Shown here piece after piece: positions 48,123 through 60,041 of a stretch of 64,000 nucleotides of DNA. Made by a program: the position numbers and the translations under genes. The notes under the pieces were generated by a model. That model worked only from the letters and a program-made list of their open reading frames with translations, had not been told where the DNA came from and ran no database searches. Every line of letters begins with the position of its first letter. The stretch's first letter is position 1. Source of the stretch: Antedon bifida (taxonomy: Eukaryota; Echinodermata; Crinoidea; Comatulida; Antedonidae); contig OY727103.1 in NCBI GenBank assembly GCA_963402885.1, positions 18,936,085 through 19,000,084 of the forward strand. The letters are read 5' to 3'.

Positions 48123-51100
48123 ATGTTGTACCTTGAAGATTACTTAGAGAGTAAGTATTGATCAAATAGTATCATACATCAAGTATAAATATCATTACAT
48201 TAGGCTAGGCCCGTCAATTGCAACATCAGTTGGTGGCATATAGGCCTAGCCTAGGCCTAGCCTAGACAAAGTTGAAATTTCCCCGCGATCAATTTACAAT
48301 TCTTATGGTACTTAATGTATGGAACGCCACAGGTGCCTGGAAAATATATATAAAACTACTACACAGTAGTAGGCCACTAATGAAAATTTTCACCAGAATA
48401 TATTAATTAGGAGTTGTTCCGATATTTCGTGTTCTTTTAATCATTATTTTCTTTATAGTGATCGAGCAGTTGCCTATGGATTTGCGTGAAAGATTTACAG
48501 AAATTCGAGAGATGGATTTACAAGTACAAAGTAAACAAAATTGATTAAAATATGCTATGTGTCTGTATGTGTATTGTAGTTTTATCTTTAGGTCTACTGT
48601 AAAGTGTAATTGTTTTTTTACCAACAAGCCCCAATTTTATAAATACTCACAGTATAAAATAAGGTAGGTATTAAGATAACACCAAATACAGTGATCCCTT
48701 TTCTGTAGCACAATTCCACAGCGGAAAAACAATAACAAATTATTGTTAATGTAGATAAACTACATTAAAATACTTGACATAGACCTAACTGTACCAGTGA
48801 CCTAACTGTACCAGTGACCTAACTGTACCAGTGACCAAAATTGAACTGGTCCAGTTTGTGCAATGTAAGTAAATTCAATTTAATCTCAACTGTAAATAAA
48901 ACAGAAACAGACTAATTTGTCTAACTGTAATTTACTTTTATTGTGTAATTTACTTTTAGATTCAATGGACAACTTAGGAGCAAGAGTGAAAACATTTTTT
49001 GATAGCTGCCGTAAGGATAAAGTCGAGAAGAAGGAGCAACAGTACAATGGTATTCGAAAGGTAAATATTGTATAGCTTGGTTGTCTGAAATGAAAAATGA
49101 AAACCTGTTTTCCATGACTGTGTCAGTGTCAAACCGCAGCGTAGTTGTCTTTAGCTTTCATGACGCGACAAGCGACTACAGAACTGAAGTCGGAGTATCC
49201 TTCTGTGAGCATGCCCAGAATTACTTTTTTTCTACAGGAATTTTTTAATCAAAACTACAGAAATTAATTAAATTAAATTGAAAATCCTACCATTAGTTTT
49301 TGGTTCTGACCCTCATACCTACCCATTAACAAGATAACTAGAGAGGGCGCTTCTCAAAAAGAAGATTAATAGGTTTATTTTGTGTGTTAATATTCCGCTC
49401 AAGTGTGAATATTATAGGAGAAAGATAAAAGTTTATTTTCACCAAGCAAAGCAAAATGAAGATAGATCATTTAATCTTTCACCAAATGAAAATATTTGTT
49501 CCATTGCATGAATATACAACATTCATTATATATATCACCTACTTTTAATGAGAGGCTAGGCCAACGAGAAGGCAGACATTTTTTTGGACCCTGAGTAACA
49601 ATTATATGGCAGCCTAACCATGCATTCCTGTTGCTCACTGTGTAACACAACACTAATAATAATGTACTCTGATGTCAGAGTTTGATAGCACCAGTCTATT
49701 AAACTCCATGTGACCAACAATCATCCAATCAAATGACAATGAATTTACTAATTATGATTATCTGTATATTTTTGCATGTTCATTTTCTACAGGATTATTA
49801 TAAAACTTTAGAAGATGCTAATGAGAAAGTTCAAATGACCAATCAGATCTATGAACAAGTCGACAGACATTTACGAAAATTAGACCAAGAACTTGCAAAA
49901 TTTAAAATGGAATTAGAAGCAGACAATGCAGGAATCACAGAAATCCTAGAAAGAAGTAGGTTAATCTGGGTTTGATCAGTTCTAACTTTCATTTGTGACT
50001 ACCATATATTGAGGATTGATAATAAATGTACATGTGAACAAACATAATATTGAGAATGATGAGAATTACAAAGATCAAAAGGGCAGTAAAGATGATATTA
50101 ATAATTGTTATCCTGGATTTATCTAAGTGTTGTTGGTACATATTATTACCCCACTTATTTTTGGATCAAACATGTATGAGAGCATACTCCCATAATGAAG
50201 TAAGTAATCAGTGCAAAGTCTTGACCTTTCCTGGTACCCATTTGTACACATGGGTATAAGTAAAGTTTCTTGCCTAAGGATACAAGCAATGCGACGAGAG
50301 TTGGATTCAAACCTATAATGTTTTTAATATACCAATTTTATTAACAATTTTATTTAAAAGTTTGTTATCATTCAATGGCAAAGTCATGATATTTTTAAAA
50401 ACGCTTCCATATTTTTTATTTATACAATACAGGATCATTAGACCTTGATAAACCTATTCCTGGTTCGGGACAACATATTGTTAGTCGAGGAGAAAGTAAG
50501 TTTAAAGCCCCCTTCCCTACGTTTTTTAGATCTAATTTAAGATCACAAACTATATTTAATGTAAAAATAATACTGTATGGTCCTATTGCGATAACTTTTT
50601 TCGTCTTTAAACGGTTAAAAATGTGAAAAATAAGTCGATTCTAATAATTATAGCGGCCCGCTATAAATCCCAAAATGCATTGCGCGCGGATTGATATTTT
50701 TGTTTTTCACCTGTAATTCGCCCACTTTTCGATCGAGAGACCAAAACAAATGGAAGACTCCTAACTTTTCAGCGAAAATACCGGGTTTTCCCCAATTTGT
50801 ATCAACGGAGTCTGGCAAAAATAGAAAGACAATTAATGCAGCAACTATACAACGTCAGGCTAGGTATATAGCTGGCGTACGATGTTTGTACGTTACCGAT
50901 GTTTACCAGCTAGGCCTACAAAACTAAGCCTAGCTAGGCTAGGCCTAAGACCGTCCACGAGAGGTCGATCGCCGCGAGCTACTTAGGTAGTGCATTGTTT
51001 CTCACTTTTTATCATAATTTACCATTTAAGACAAGGAATGACATGGTTTAATGTTTTTAAAGTGATATATATGTATTATTTTCCAAAAAACGTCCAAAAT

Positions 51101-54100
51101 TGCAGGGAAGGGGTCTTTAAGTTTTCCTTTTTTTAGATCAGAAATTCAACATTATTATGTACAGTATGTCTATCGATACATTGATACTAATACCAAGGCT
51201 TACAATGTATTTATTTGGAATGTTCTATTATGGGCCTTTTGTTTTCATAATGTCACGCAATGCGACTACACAGAGGTTGAGTCTAAAAGTCATTCTGGTC
51301 ATGTTCAGAACATACTGTATGTAGTCAACTCAATAACTAAATAGTGGAAAGAAAAGAATTAATAGTATCAAGAGCATACTTATTTACTGTATTATATCGT
51401 TTATGTTGTAGTTATGCACGTGTCACTTGTTTGATGCAGTAATTTTATAATACATCAATTGATAATAACAAACAATAAAAAACATGAATGACAGCATGGA
51501 AAAATGCACTACACGCCAAATATCAATTATTGTACTGATAATGTCTATAAATTGTTTTAATTCTAGAACGAAAACACCACACAACAGAAAACCATTCAGA
51601 AAAGAAGATGCAAACACAAGAGAAGTTGGCCTTGACATCTGTTGAAAATACTTCAAGCACCTTATCCAGCGGTCATTCCAGTAGTAGCAACAGCAGTAGC
51701 GTCAAGAGTGAGAGTAAAGAACCAGTGACGTCATCTTCATCAGCCAGTTTGTCATACAGTCTCGGTACGGTTGGCGCCAATAGCTCCAATCCATTGGCGT
51801 TGGCTGCTGCTCAGGCAGTTTCTAATACATTACAAGTAAGTATAGTACTAATCATTAAGTCTGGGTACGATTGGTGCTTTAACAGTTGAAATATACCTGG
51901 ATTTGTTGGCTGCTTGGCAGTTTCTAATACGTTACAGGCAAGTAGTAATGTACAGTTTATGATAATACTTGAAATCCACTGATTTTGGTGGATTTTTCGG
52001 ACAGTATGGTTGGTTTATCAATTTAAAGATTTATTTTTATTTACTTAATACCATCTTTAATGAGGGTGGCCTCTCCAGTTCCAGTAAAGGAACTGATCCT
52101 TAATGGCCCTCGAACCAATAAGTGCATCAATGTTGTTATAACTACCAAGCCATGTTGATGAGGTTCCTATTTCCATAAAATCATGTAACAAAAACACTTA
52201 AATAACTCTTTTATTCCATTACTGGTAGCTGTTAAGCTCAAGCTAAACCACTAATATTTTCTGTTTACACTCTTCTTCCCAGATGAATCAGGGACGTCGA
52301 ACGGCAAGCTTTAAAGCAAGTTTTGAAGCGTTGCGTTCTGTAGGTTTTGATCCTACCATAATCACCAAGGATTTCACCATTGGTTCAGCCTCCCCGGCAG
52401 CTTCATCAGAGAGCACCAGAAGCCAAAGACAACGCAAGTTAGTTGATTTATTTAGGGTTGGTTCACACTAGTGCCTTGGTGTTCACATTGGAAGGCCATT
52501 GAATAGTGCTATCTTAATCAGGAATGATAATGGCTAGAGATTGCTACTTCTTTAATAACTAAATCATTGTAAAATAACATAAGTAATCAGTAATTCTGAT
52601 TTTTAGATTGCGAATATGTTTGTGTGTGAACAAGCAGCTTACCATATTTTATACCACCATAATGCCAACCATTATGTCTGAACATAACCTTATGTTTATG
52701 CTAAAGAAAAAACATTAAAATCTACAAGTAAATTGTATAACCGGGATGGCTCCTAACTATAGTGTCGAATTGATTAAGCCTTATGTTCCAGAGCGTAACC
52801 TACGATCTGGCGACAAGCTTCTGCTTCATCAGCCTATATCAAACAATTCGCCAATTTACTAACTTGGATTCGTTTAAAAAAGTATTAGAAACTCAGCTTT
52901 TGGCCAGGTTTATACATAGTCATAGGCCTAATTCTTTCCATTTTAAATTAGCAATTTTATTGTGCATTTAATCTGAGGTGATATGCATACTATTAGCATT
53001 CAAAAGCGCCTTGAGCACCTTTGGTGGCAAAGTGCGCTCTAGAAATCTGTATTATTAGGTGATCATTTAGAATAAAATGATCACCTATTGTTATTGTATC
53101 AAATATTTATTGTTATTATTGTTTCTGGGCACTATTTTGTGAAACAAATATCTAAAAAAGTTTAATGTCAATGATTACCAAAATTTCACAATGTCTTTCA
53201 AATACTTTAACTTAGTCCTAATAAGCTTTTCAGCGTGATCACTCATCCGTGACGTCATTTATACGCCATTTTGTGAAATCACATTATCAATCATATCTCC
53301 ATAATTCATTATCACATATTAATGAAATTTATTACACGTAAACTTCAGGTCAAGGGTAAAAATATTAGCAAGTAAAAACGCACGCGCACGTAGGGTCATG
53401 CGCGTAAAATCGCGCGTTCAAAATTTAAAAAGCTCAAAATTAAGTTTTAATCAATTTAGAGCATGAATTAGGCCATTTGCGTGTTTCAAAAAATTACTGC
53501 GCAAAAATGCGTTTTTGAGCGCGCGATTCTTAAAAAGCGTAAAAATACGATTTTTTTGTAGAAATCGCATTCTACTCACCATCCTTAGTACATTCACCGA
53601 ATTTGAGTTCGTTCCGACTTAAAATAACGCTATACGAGCATGTTAAAAATGACAAAATGCGCACATTAATTTCACAAAAGTTCTGAAAATGGTGAAAAAT
53701 ATGTCTTTTTTTAAATGAAAATAACTCTTCAGAATGGACGATGACCCCTAAATTTTTTAACTTATTCGGGAAGCCATTGAGTTGTAGATATAAATGTATA
53801 TACACATTAGACGTACAAAATGGTATTACGTCATCACATGGCCACTTGAATTAAAAAATTTTTTCTCTTTTGTCATAGATTATCACATTCAACTGAGCGC
53901 ATCTCGGTTATTTTGCGCCCGATTTTCGCTCAATTTTTTGTATATGATTGCTCATTTAATTATCTTTCTCATGAGTTGTCAACATTTTTATTTCGATGAC
54001 GTCATCACGCGTAAAAATTTGAATAACCTAGGTCGTGTAATTTTAGCTACACCATACATTTGAATATCTAATAGCTCTTCAGAATTAAAGATGACCTTGA

Positions 54101-55444
54101 AGATTATAACTTATTATGAAAGCTGTTGAAATGTAGATATGAATTCATATAAAAATTAAGCCTATCGGATGTTGTGATGTTATCATATGGCCAGTTGAAG
54201 TTAAAACGTAGTTTTTATATTTCTTTAGTCGAAGTTATACAAATTTCAATGAGCGCGCATTGCGCTTCTACGTATCAAATTCTCTTCCAATCCTTATATT
54301 TATTTGCTCAATTCATTATCTTTCGAAATTGTCATCTTCGAGTTTATTTTGATAATTCCATCATACCAACAAATTTGAACATGATGTGGGTCCAGTAATT
54401 TCACCTATGCTACACTGTATATAGATATACAGTATATACTGTACATAATAGGTACAACTCAGCACTATAAGTGTATATGCATCATGTCATAGGATGGCGT
54501 ACATCAGCTTTTTACGATCGTATGTTAACGTACGTGCATGTTTAAAAAATGTTAATTTCATTAAAATGATAAAAATGATCACCTATAATTCGTCAAAGTG
54601 ACGAATTAAATTCTAGTTATATTATTATTGTTATGAATTCAGAGCTTATAAACTAAAAGACTTTTGAAGGACATCTTTAAGTAATTAATTATGTTTTTGC
54701 TGATAACACATTGTCTGTCCCTGTAGTTATAAAAAAAGTAATAATAATATAATCGTTAAAAATATATTAAAAACTAAACAATGATTTACTGTACGGTATA
54801 TATTTTTTATAGACAAACCGCAAAAGCTCAGGCCTTATGGGAGAAGCATCAAGCTCAACAAGAACGTCACCAACAGCTTCAGCAGCTTCACCAACAGCAA
54901 ACAACCCCTCTACCAGATACTCCAGATGCTCCTCTTGTGCCACCGTTACCGGAAGATCCAAGCGTGCCGTTAGAATGGACATATGATCCAAATGAGCCTC
55001 GTTATTGCATCTGTAACCAAGTGTCGTATGGAGAGATGGTAGGATGTGACAATCCAAATGTAAGTATCAGTGATTGCCTAAGCCTCCTGGTAATCATGGC
55101 TTTCCCTATATTTTTTATGTCATCTCCCGCTAAATGTGCAATTTTTTTTATATTACAGTAATTCATTTAAGCTTTAGTGCTTCTTGAAACATGTATGTAT
55201 GTTTACAACCGTCAATGTCAATAAAGATGAGATTAAAATGCTTAAACGAGTCATTTTAAAAAATTAATTTATGCATATTTTTATTTTACAGTGCCCTATT
55301 GAATGGTTCCATTATGGTTGTGTTGGCATCTTAAATCCACCTAAAGGAAAATGGTATTGTCCGCAGTGTACATCGTCAATGAAGAGACGTGAAAAGAAAG
55401 AAACACATCAAGAAAAAGAGAAGAAAAAAGACAAAAGTCATTAA
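48123..55444 (+). CDS. ING3: ING3, inhibitor of growth family PHD protein (9 exons)
   Basis: ING3 is a subunit of the NuA4/TIP60 histone acetyltransferase complex; its PHD finger binds H3K4me3. Exons: 48123-48150, 48459-48530, 48960-49060, 49793-49955, 50433-50495, 51567-51835, 52283-52437, 54813-55059, 55292-55444; all GT/AG and in phase, 416 residues (human 418). The N-terminal ING domain starts MLYLEDYLE and includes [20 protein letters not shown] and [12 protein letters not shown], nearly the human wording. The middle is Ser-rich and ends with [14 protein letters not shown] and [14 protein letters not shown], also conserved. A Gln-rich stretch precedes the PHD finger. PHD ligands are C349, C351, C362, C367, H373, C376, C389, C392, with Y348 and the EMVGCDN loop of the H3K4me3 pocket. 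The tail is very basic and lacks a separate polybasic domain as in ING1/2. AATAAA signals lie at 55707 and 55736. It shares a promoter region with HSPA14. Confidence 0.95.
49465..49745. repeat. Member of the ATAATGAATG dispersed family in ING3 intron 3
   Basis: AATGAAAATATTTGTTCCAT, ACAACATTCATTATAT, TTGCTCACTGTGTAACACA and ACCAACAATCATCCAATCAA match the element at 39255-39880. Confidence 0.6.
51850..51945 (+). repeat. Decayed duplicate of the ING3 exon 6 end
   Basis: GGGTACGATTGGTGC, then TTGGCTGCTTGGCAGTTTC and TAATACGTTACAGGCAAGTA resemble the exon 6 end (GGTACGGTTGGCGCC, GGCTGCTGCTCAGGCAGTTT, CTAATACATTACAAGTAAGT) about 95 bp upstream. The copy has lost the donor GT (GC instead) and has a stop, so it is probably not used. 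Confidence 0.65.
52735..53056 (+). mobile_element. LINE 3' end (CR1/L2-like)
   Basis: Reads [18 protein letters not shown] and, after a frameshift, [17 protein letters not shown], the usual C-terminus of CR1/L2-like ORF2. It is followed by AGCGCCTTGAGCACC, GTGCGCTCTAGAAATCTG and an ATT-type tail, the 3' terminus of such elements. It is in ING3 intron 7. Confidence 0.7.
53057..54616 (+). mobile_element. Non-autonomous Helentron/Helitron-like element, candidate
   Basis: AGGTGATCATTT opens the element (53057) and its inverse AAATGATCACCT lies subterminally at the other end (54573-54584). It is followed by a perfect 10-bp stem, 3-nt loop hairpin TAATTCGTCA-AAG-TGACGAATTA (54586-54608) and CTAG|T (54613-54617). 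Asymmetric inverted ends plus a 3' hairpin just before CTRR is the layout described for Helentron/Helitron2 elements. The ATT tail of the LINE at 52735-53056 resumes right after CTAG, so the element inserted into that tail. Inside, a segment of about 355 bp is tandemly duplicated (CTCTTCAGAAT near 53728 and 54076). No coding capacity. Confidence 0.55.
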
Positions 55445-56960
55445 ATTTTATGTCAAATCCATAGCAAGAAAGTGGCATTGAAAAGGTTGATGTAATAATG
55501 ATCTCATGGCATGTAGTGAAAAGGACAAATGCAACTGGAGGGATAGAATTGAATACACTGTAACATATATGTATATTATTGTCTAATGTGTGATTTTGAA
55601 GTAGTTGTGTAGTTTATAAAAAGTGGTAGAAAAAAGGCAGTTCAGCACAAAACCTGCTGAACCAAATGTAGTTAAAGCAAGCAAGGGCATTCACTGTTAA
55701 GTAAACAATAAATATTGTACTGAAATCAAAGAAACAATAAAAAGAGTTTTTATTGAAACCAGCAATCGGTTCCATACATACATGTACTGTGATGGTAAGA
55801 ATTGTAAATTTCCTAGCGTAGTGTGTATTGGCAAAATGATAATGGTATCTTATATATTGTGACATTTATTTTTACCTTATTCATAACCTAATTTCTATGA
55901 TACAGTTAATGCATTTATTATTATATAGCGCATTCCACAAACAATTTAATCTCAATCCGCTGTGAATTACATGATTCTCCCCTAAGAGTCACGTCATGTT
56001 GATGCTGCCAACTACGGCGTTATTTCGTCTGTATGACGGTGGCTATGTGAGCTAATACATCGGGCAATCTCACAACAGGATGCTGAGCTCAAAGGGTTTA
56101 TCTGTGGCTGCGACAGGATCAGTTTCACGCCGCTTGACAGACACCGTGGGAATATGTACATAGTACAGGGTTGTCGCAGAAACTGGGTTGTCCAGATAAC
56201 GAGTTTTTGCGCCACAATAACCACGAATTCTGCATAATGATTATAACAAATACAGTCGCACGTAGTTCTAAATCATGCGCAGTGAGTGTGATTTCTACGT
56301 GTACATGTACAGCACAGTCAGCACTTCCAATATTGCCTGTTATTATTTTTATTCTAAAGAATAAAATATAGTTGTTTTAATTATGTTTTTATTATTATTT
56401 ATTTATTATTTAGGTGATCTACAAAATCGTATTGTTCTCTTTAGTCGGTGACCTCAAATGACCTCTTCAAAATGTAATTTTTTGGGGATTTTTTTTTCTG
56501 TAGCTCTTTACACCAAATAGAAGTCAAAACTGTATTATTTCACGGTTAAACCATTCCATCTACTATATTGAGTCGATCCGCAAGCTGACGGCAAGAGACA
56601 GATTGTGTCCTTGTGTTTCACTTGTCGATGGATAAGACAAGATCAATGAGACGGAAAGCCATATTATTTGAAACGGGTACTAAGATAAGATTGCTACTCG
56701 AAGCAACATTTTACAGGTACGCTTTTGAGAAATGACTTTTTAATATCGACAAAGAAGCTATCTAGTTTATTTCCGTAAATATGTTTTTATACATATTCAA
56801 ATGTTATACATAGTTAATAACAGATAATACATGTTTGTTTATTTTACCATTATACTGTATCATATCATAATTGTCATAAACACATATTATTTTCGCTAAA
56901 TATTCATAATTATTTCCTATTAATTATCTTATTTAATTAATTCTTATTTTACACACAACA
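55445..56960. other. ING3 3' UTR and intergenic spacer
   Basis: The ING3 3' UTR probably runs to just past the AATAAA signals at 55707 and 55736. A dispersed repeat with a TTATTATATAGCGCATTCC start lies at about 55905-56235. The rest shows no gene; an odd non-repetitive segment at 56400-56720 was not recognised. Confidence 0.5.
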
Positions 56961-57188
56961 CAAATAGGCTAAGCTTCCAAGTTTATTCAGAGTATACATA
57001 TTTAACAATACATAATATTTATTTCTACTGTACAAGCAATGCTAAATACTTTAAAATGTGGGGTCCAGGCAACATAATTAAAAATAAGGTAAGGTAAGAA
57101 ATATATATAAAATATGATAATGAACAAAAAAGACATTTAACCTAACAAATGCAGTTATTATTTAACTTAAGACAGATATATGATCAAC

Positions 57189-57842
57189 TTAAACAATAAT
57201 AGTAGAAACAAGGTATTCATGTAGTTTGAACTTAAATGAAGATATAAAATTAATAATTTTAATTTCATCTGGTAAAGAATTCCAAATTTTTGGTCCTTGA
57301 AAAGTTATATCATGCTTGCCAACCTCCGTATTAAAACAATCATAAGCATAATCAAATTTATTTCTGGTATTATAATTATGAACTGAACTAAAAGTTTGAA
57401 AATAAGTATCAAAAATTCTGGGCAGTTGATTATGTTTGAATTTAAACATAAATAAAGCAACATTTTTTGTAAGTAAGTCGTAAATATTAAGTGTATTAGA
57501 TAAGACAAAAAGAGGAGCAGAATGGTGGAGGTAATGAACATTATAAACTGATCTTAAAGCTCTTTTTTGCAAAATATAAATACGGTTTAAATTAATTTTT
57601 GAAGTAAAACCCCAAACGGTTATACCATAAATTAAATGTGGCAAAAAAAGTGATTTATAAATTAATAGTAAAACGGAGGAAGGCAAGGCATGTTTAAGTT
57701 TATTGAGGACACCGACCACTCTCGATAGTTTTAATGAAATTGTATTAATATGAGAAATAAAAGATAAGTATTCGTCAATAAAAATGCCAAGAAATGTTGT
57801 TGCTTTAGTTCTTTCAATTTCGCTGATGCCGTAAATGTATTG
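57189..57842 (-). mobile_element. 5'-truncated LINE, ORF2 C-terminal part
   Basis: The minus strand is open for about 215 codons from YIYGISEIERTKATTFLGIF (about 57842) through LPSSVLLLIYKSLFLPHLIY, GITVWGFTSK, LQKRALRSVYNVHYLHH, HNYNTRN and FQGPKIWNSLPDEIK to a stop at 57189. This is the thumb and C-terminal region of Jockey/CR1-type reverse transcriptases. The catalytic FADD part is missing. The long open frame suggests fairly recent insertion. Confidence 0.9.
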
Positions 57843-57844
57843 TA

Positions 57845-59150
57845 AGGAATTAATAATTTATTGTTTGAAGGTTTGCATGGCGAAATCGAATGTTGATATA
57901 AAGTTTGCGGTAGGCCTACACCACGTGTATTAGTTCTGAAAAGAACTGTTGAGTTTCAAAGTAATAATTATCATTTTAATTGTCTTCATGATTATCATTA
58001 TCATAATTACTTATCATTGCATCAATTGGGAAAATTAGTTTACATGTTAATACTGTATCATAACTGCAATTATCATGTTATCATAATTATCATGAATTTA
58101 ATTGCAAAGTTGTCGTACTTTGAGAGAGGCATATTGTTATTGGTAATATTTAACTTTATGTATAGCTTGAGGAAAAAGTTTCTTCAAGTGACTACAATAA
58201 GGAAATGTAGGTCTAACATAATTATTTATTATAATAACTATTTATCATTTTATATTTCATTTTAATATAATATAGTATATCTTTATACTTTAGCCTATTG
58301 ATACTATGTTTAATTTTCACCATATAACCCTAACCCATATCATATTATAATAGCCATAATTAAAACAAATAACATATTTGTTAAATACTCATAATTATTA
58401 TCAAATTTAATGCAGAGTTCTTGTCGTATTTTAAGAGAGGACTGTTGTAGATAAGAATAGGTCTTTAATGAGATCCAACTTACCCACTATACTGTGTTGT
58501 GAGAGCATGCATTGGGTCCAAATATCATTAGTAGCTTCTTATTTGGCTCCGTAATTATACACATAATATATTCCGATAATACAGTTTCTTCTGTACATGT
58601 ACAGGATACGCAAAGTTTCTTGAGTTAACAAACAACGGTAAGTAAAACAAATACGTCCTGCTTGTTCGACGGTCGGTAGTTGAGAGAGAGAGACAAAGAA
58701 TAAAAAAGGTTTGCATGCCATTCGTTACACCTGCTAACACATATGCAAATTGCCTCTACAGGTTTTACATTGGGTTCGCTTTTGACAATCCTGGCTTTTT
58801 GTTTCATTATATATTTTTATGTATTCTGTTGTAATTGTAATGAGCCGATATTGAATAAATCAAATCAAATCAAATGATGCTAATTAGGATTGTTTACAAC
58901 TCGTTACGGTTGAGAAGGTGTTCTCACACAGATTGCGAGGAAGTTTTATGATTATGCATACAGAGTAGCCAAACAAGCGCATTGCATTATGAGATATGTT
59001 TTGATCGAAAACTTTGACTGGAAGTCAAAGTTATTTTTTGAACAAAACAACGTCTGTATTTCAGTTAAATGATTTTTTTTCGACTAATTTTTGGTGAAAC
59101 TATTATGATACTTCAAAATTATCTTAAGCCATTTACGATTGGTCCAAAAC
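57845..59150. other. Intergenic, no gene seen
   Basis: AT-rich. At 58840-58875 ATATTGAATAAATCAAATCA and further TCAAA copies look like the 3' tail of a LINE or SINE whose body (about 58690-58850) was not recognised. Confidence 0.5.
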
Positions 59151-59154
59151 TCTA

Positions 59155-59400
59155 GATGCCAGAAAGCCTCATAGAATTGATCTTGTGTTCCTTGATTTTA
59201 AAAAGGCCTTTGAGCTTGATGTCCTTTTTTAACTCTCCACTAAATTTAACATTAATGGTTCTACCTGGGACTGGGTAAAATCCTTCTTAACTGTTCGTTT
59301 CCAGCGCGTTGTTTATATGGGATCGAAATCGCAATGGGCCCCTGTTACGTCGGGGATCCTCCAGGTGTCCGTTCTAGTGCCTCTGTTGTTCACAACCTAA
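59155..59400 (+). pseudogene. Degraded LINE reverse-transcriptase fragment
   Basis: In broken plus frames: LDFKKAFELDVLF, NGSTWDWVKSFLTVRFQRVV, SKSQWAPVTSGILQVSVLVP and LLFTT. This matches the fingers/palm region of LINE reverse transcriptase (FLDF.KAFD ... W...FL..R.Q.V ... VTSGVPQGSVLGPLLF). The YADD catalytic part is absent. It is a different piece from the element at 57189-57842 and lies on the opposite strand. Confidence 0.75.
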
Positions 59401-60041
59401 ACTAACCTTTGATTCCATTCTGCATCCATTCCCAGATATTTAAATAGCCTTACTTTTAAACACCATGCACTTAAATACTCAATCGTACACAAGTTTCCTG
59501 CCTATATCTCTTTTTAACGAACTTAAATATTCTGTTGTTTTTGGATTCCCTTCAAACTTTTAGATTTAAGTTAATTACATATTACAAGAGCAAATAAATT
59601 TGAACCTTTTTTATAATTGTACCTTTTGATGTTATGATTGAAATTATCCGTGCAACATAAATCATATGACCATATCCTACCAGAGTTTTGCTTGTTTTAT
59701 GTGATCTATTTTCCTTTTTATCTTCTCTTTTAATGTTTTTTATATTTAAATAACTATTTTGTCTATAGAATTTGTTATATTATTATTTTCCTAATTGTAA
59801 AATGTTAAGCTAATTTTTAAAATCTTGTAAATATCCGATAGACTATATTGTATTTAAAAAAAATTATTATTGAGTATTTTCATATATAACTATTTTTTTT
59901 AAAATGTCATCTTCTGTGATGGAGTAACCGGCCCATGGGTCGAAGTTTTAATTTAAACTGTGGTTATTCCTTGCCTTCTCAGATTGTGTTTTTTTTATGG
60001 CTAATAAAGAAATGAAAGGTGTTATATAATAATATGGCCTA
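59401..60041. other. Spacer downstream of the lyase gene
   Basis: AT-rich; a few LINE-like phrases may extend to about 59600. No gene recognised. Confidence 0.45.
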
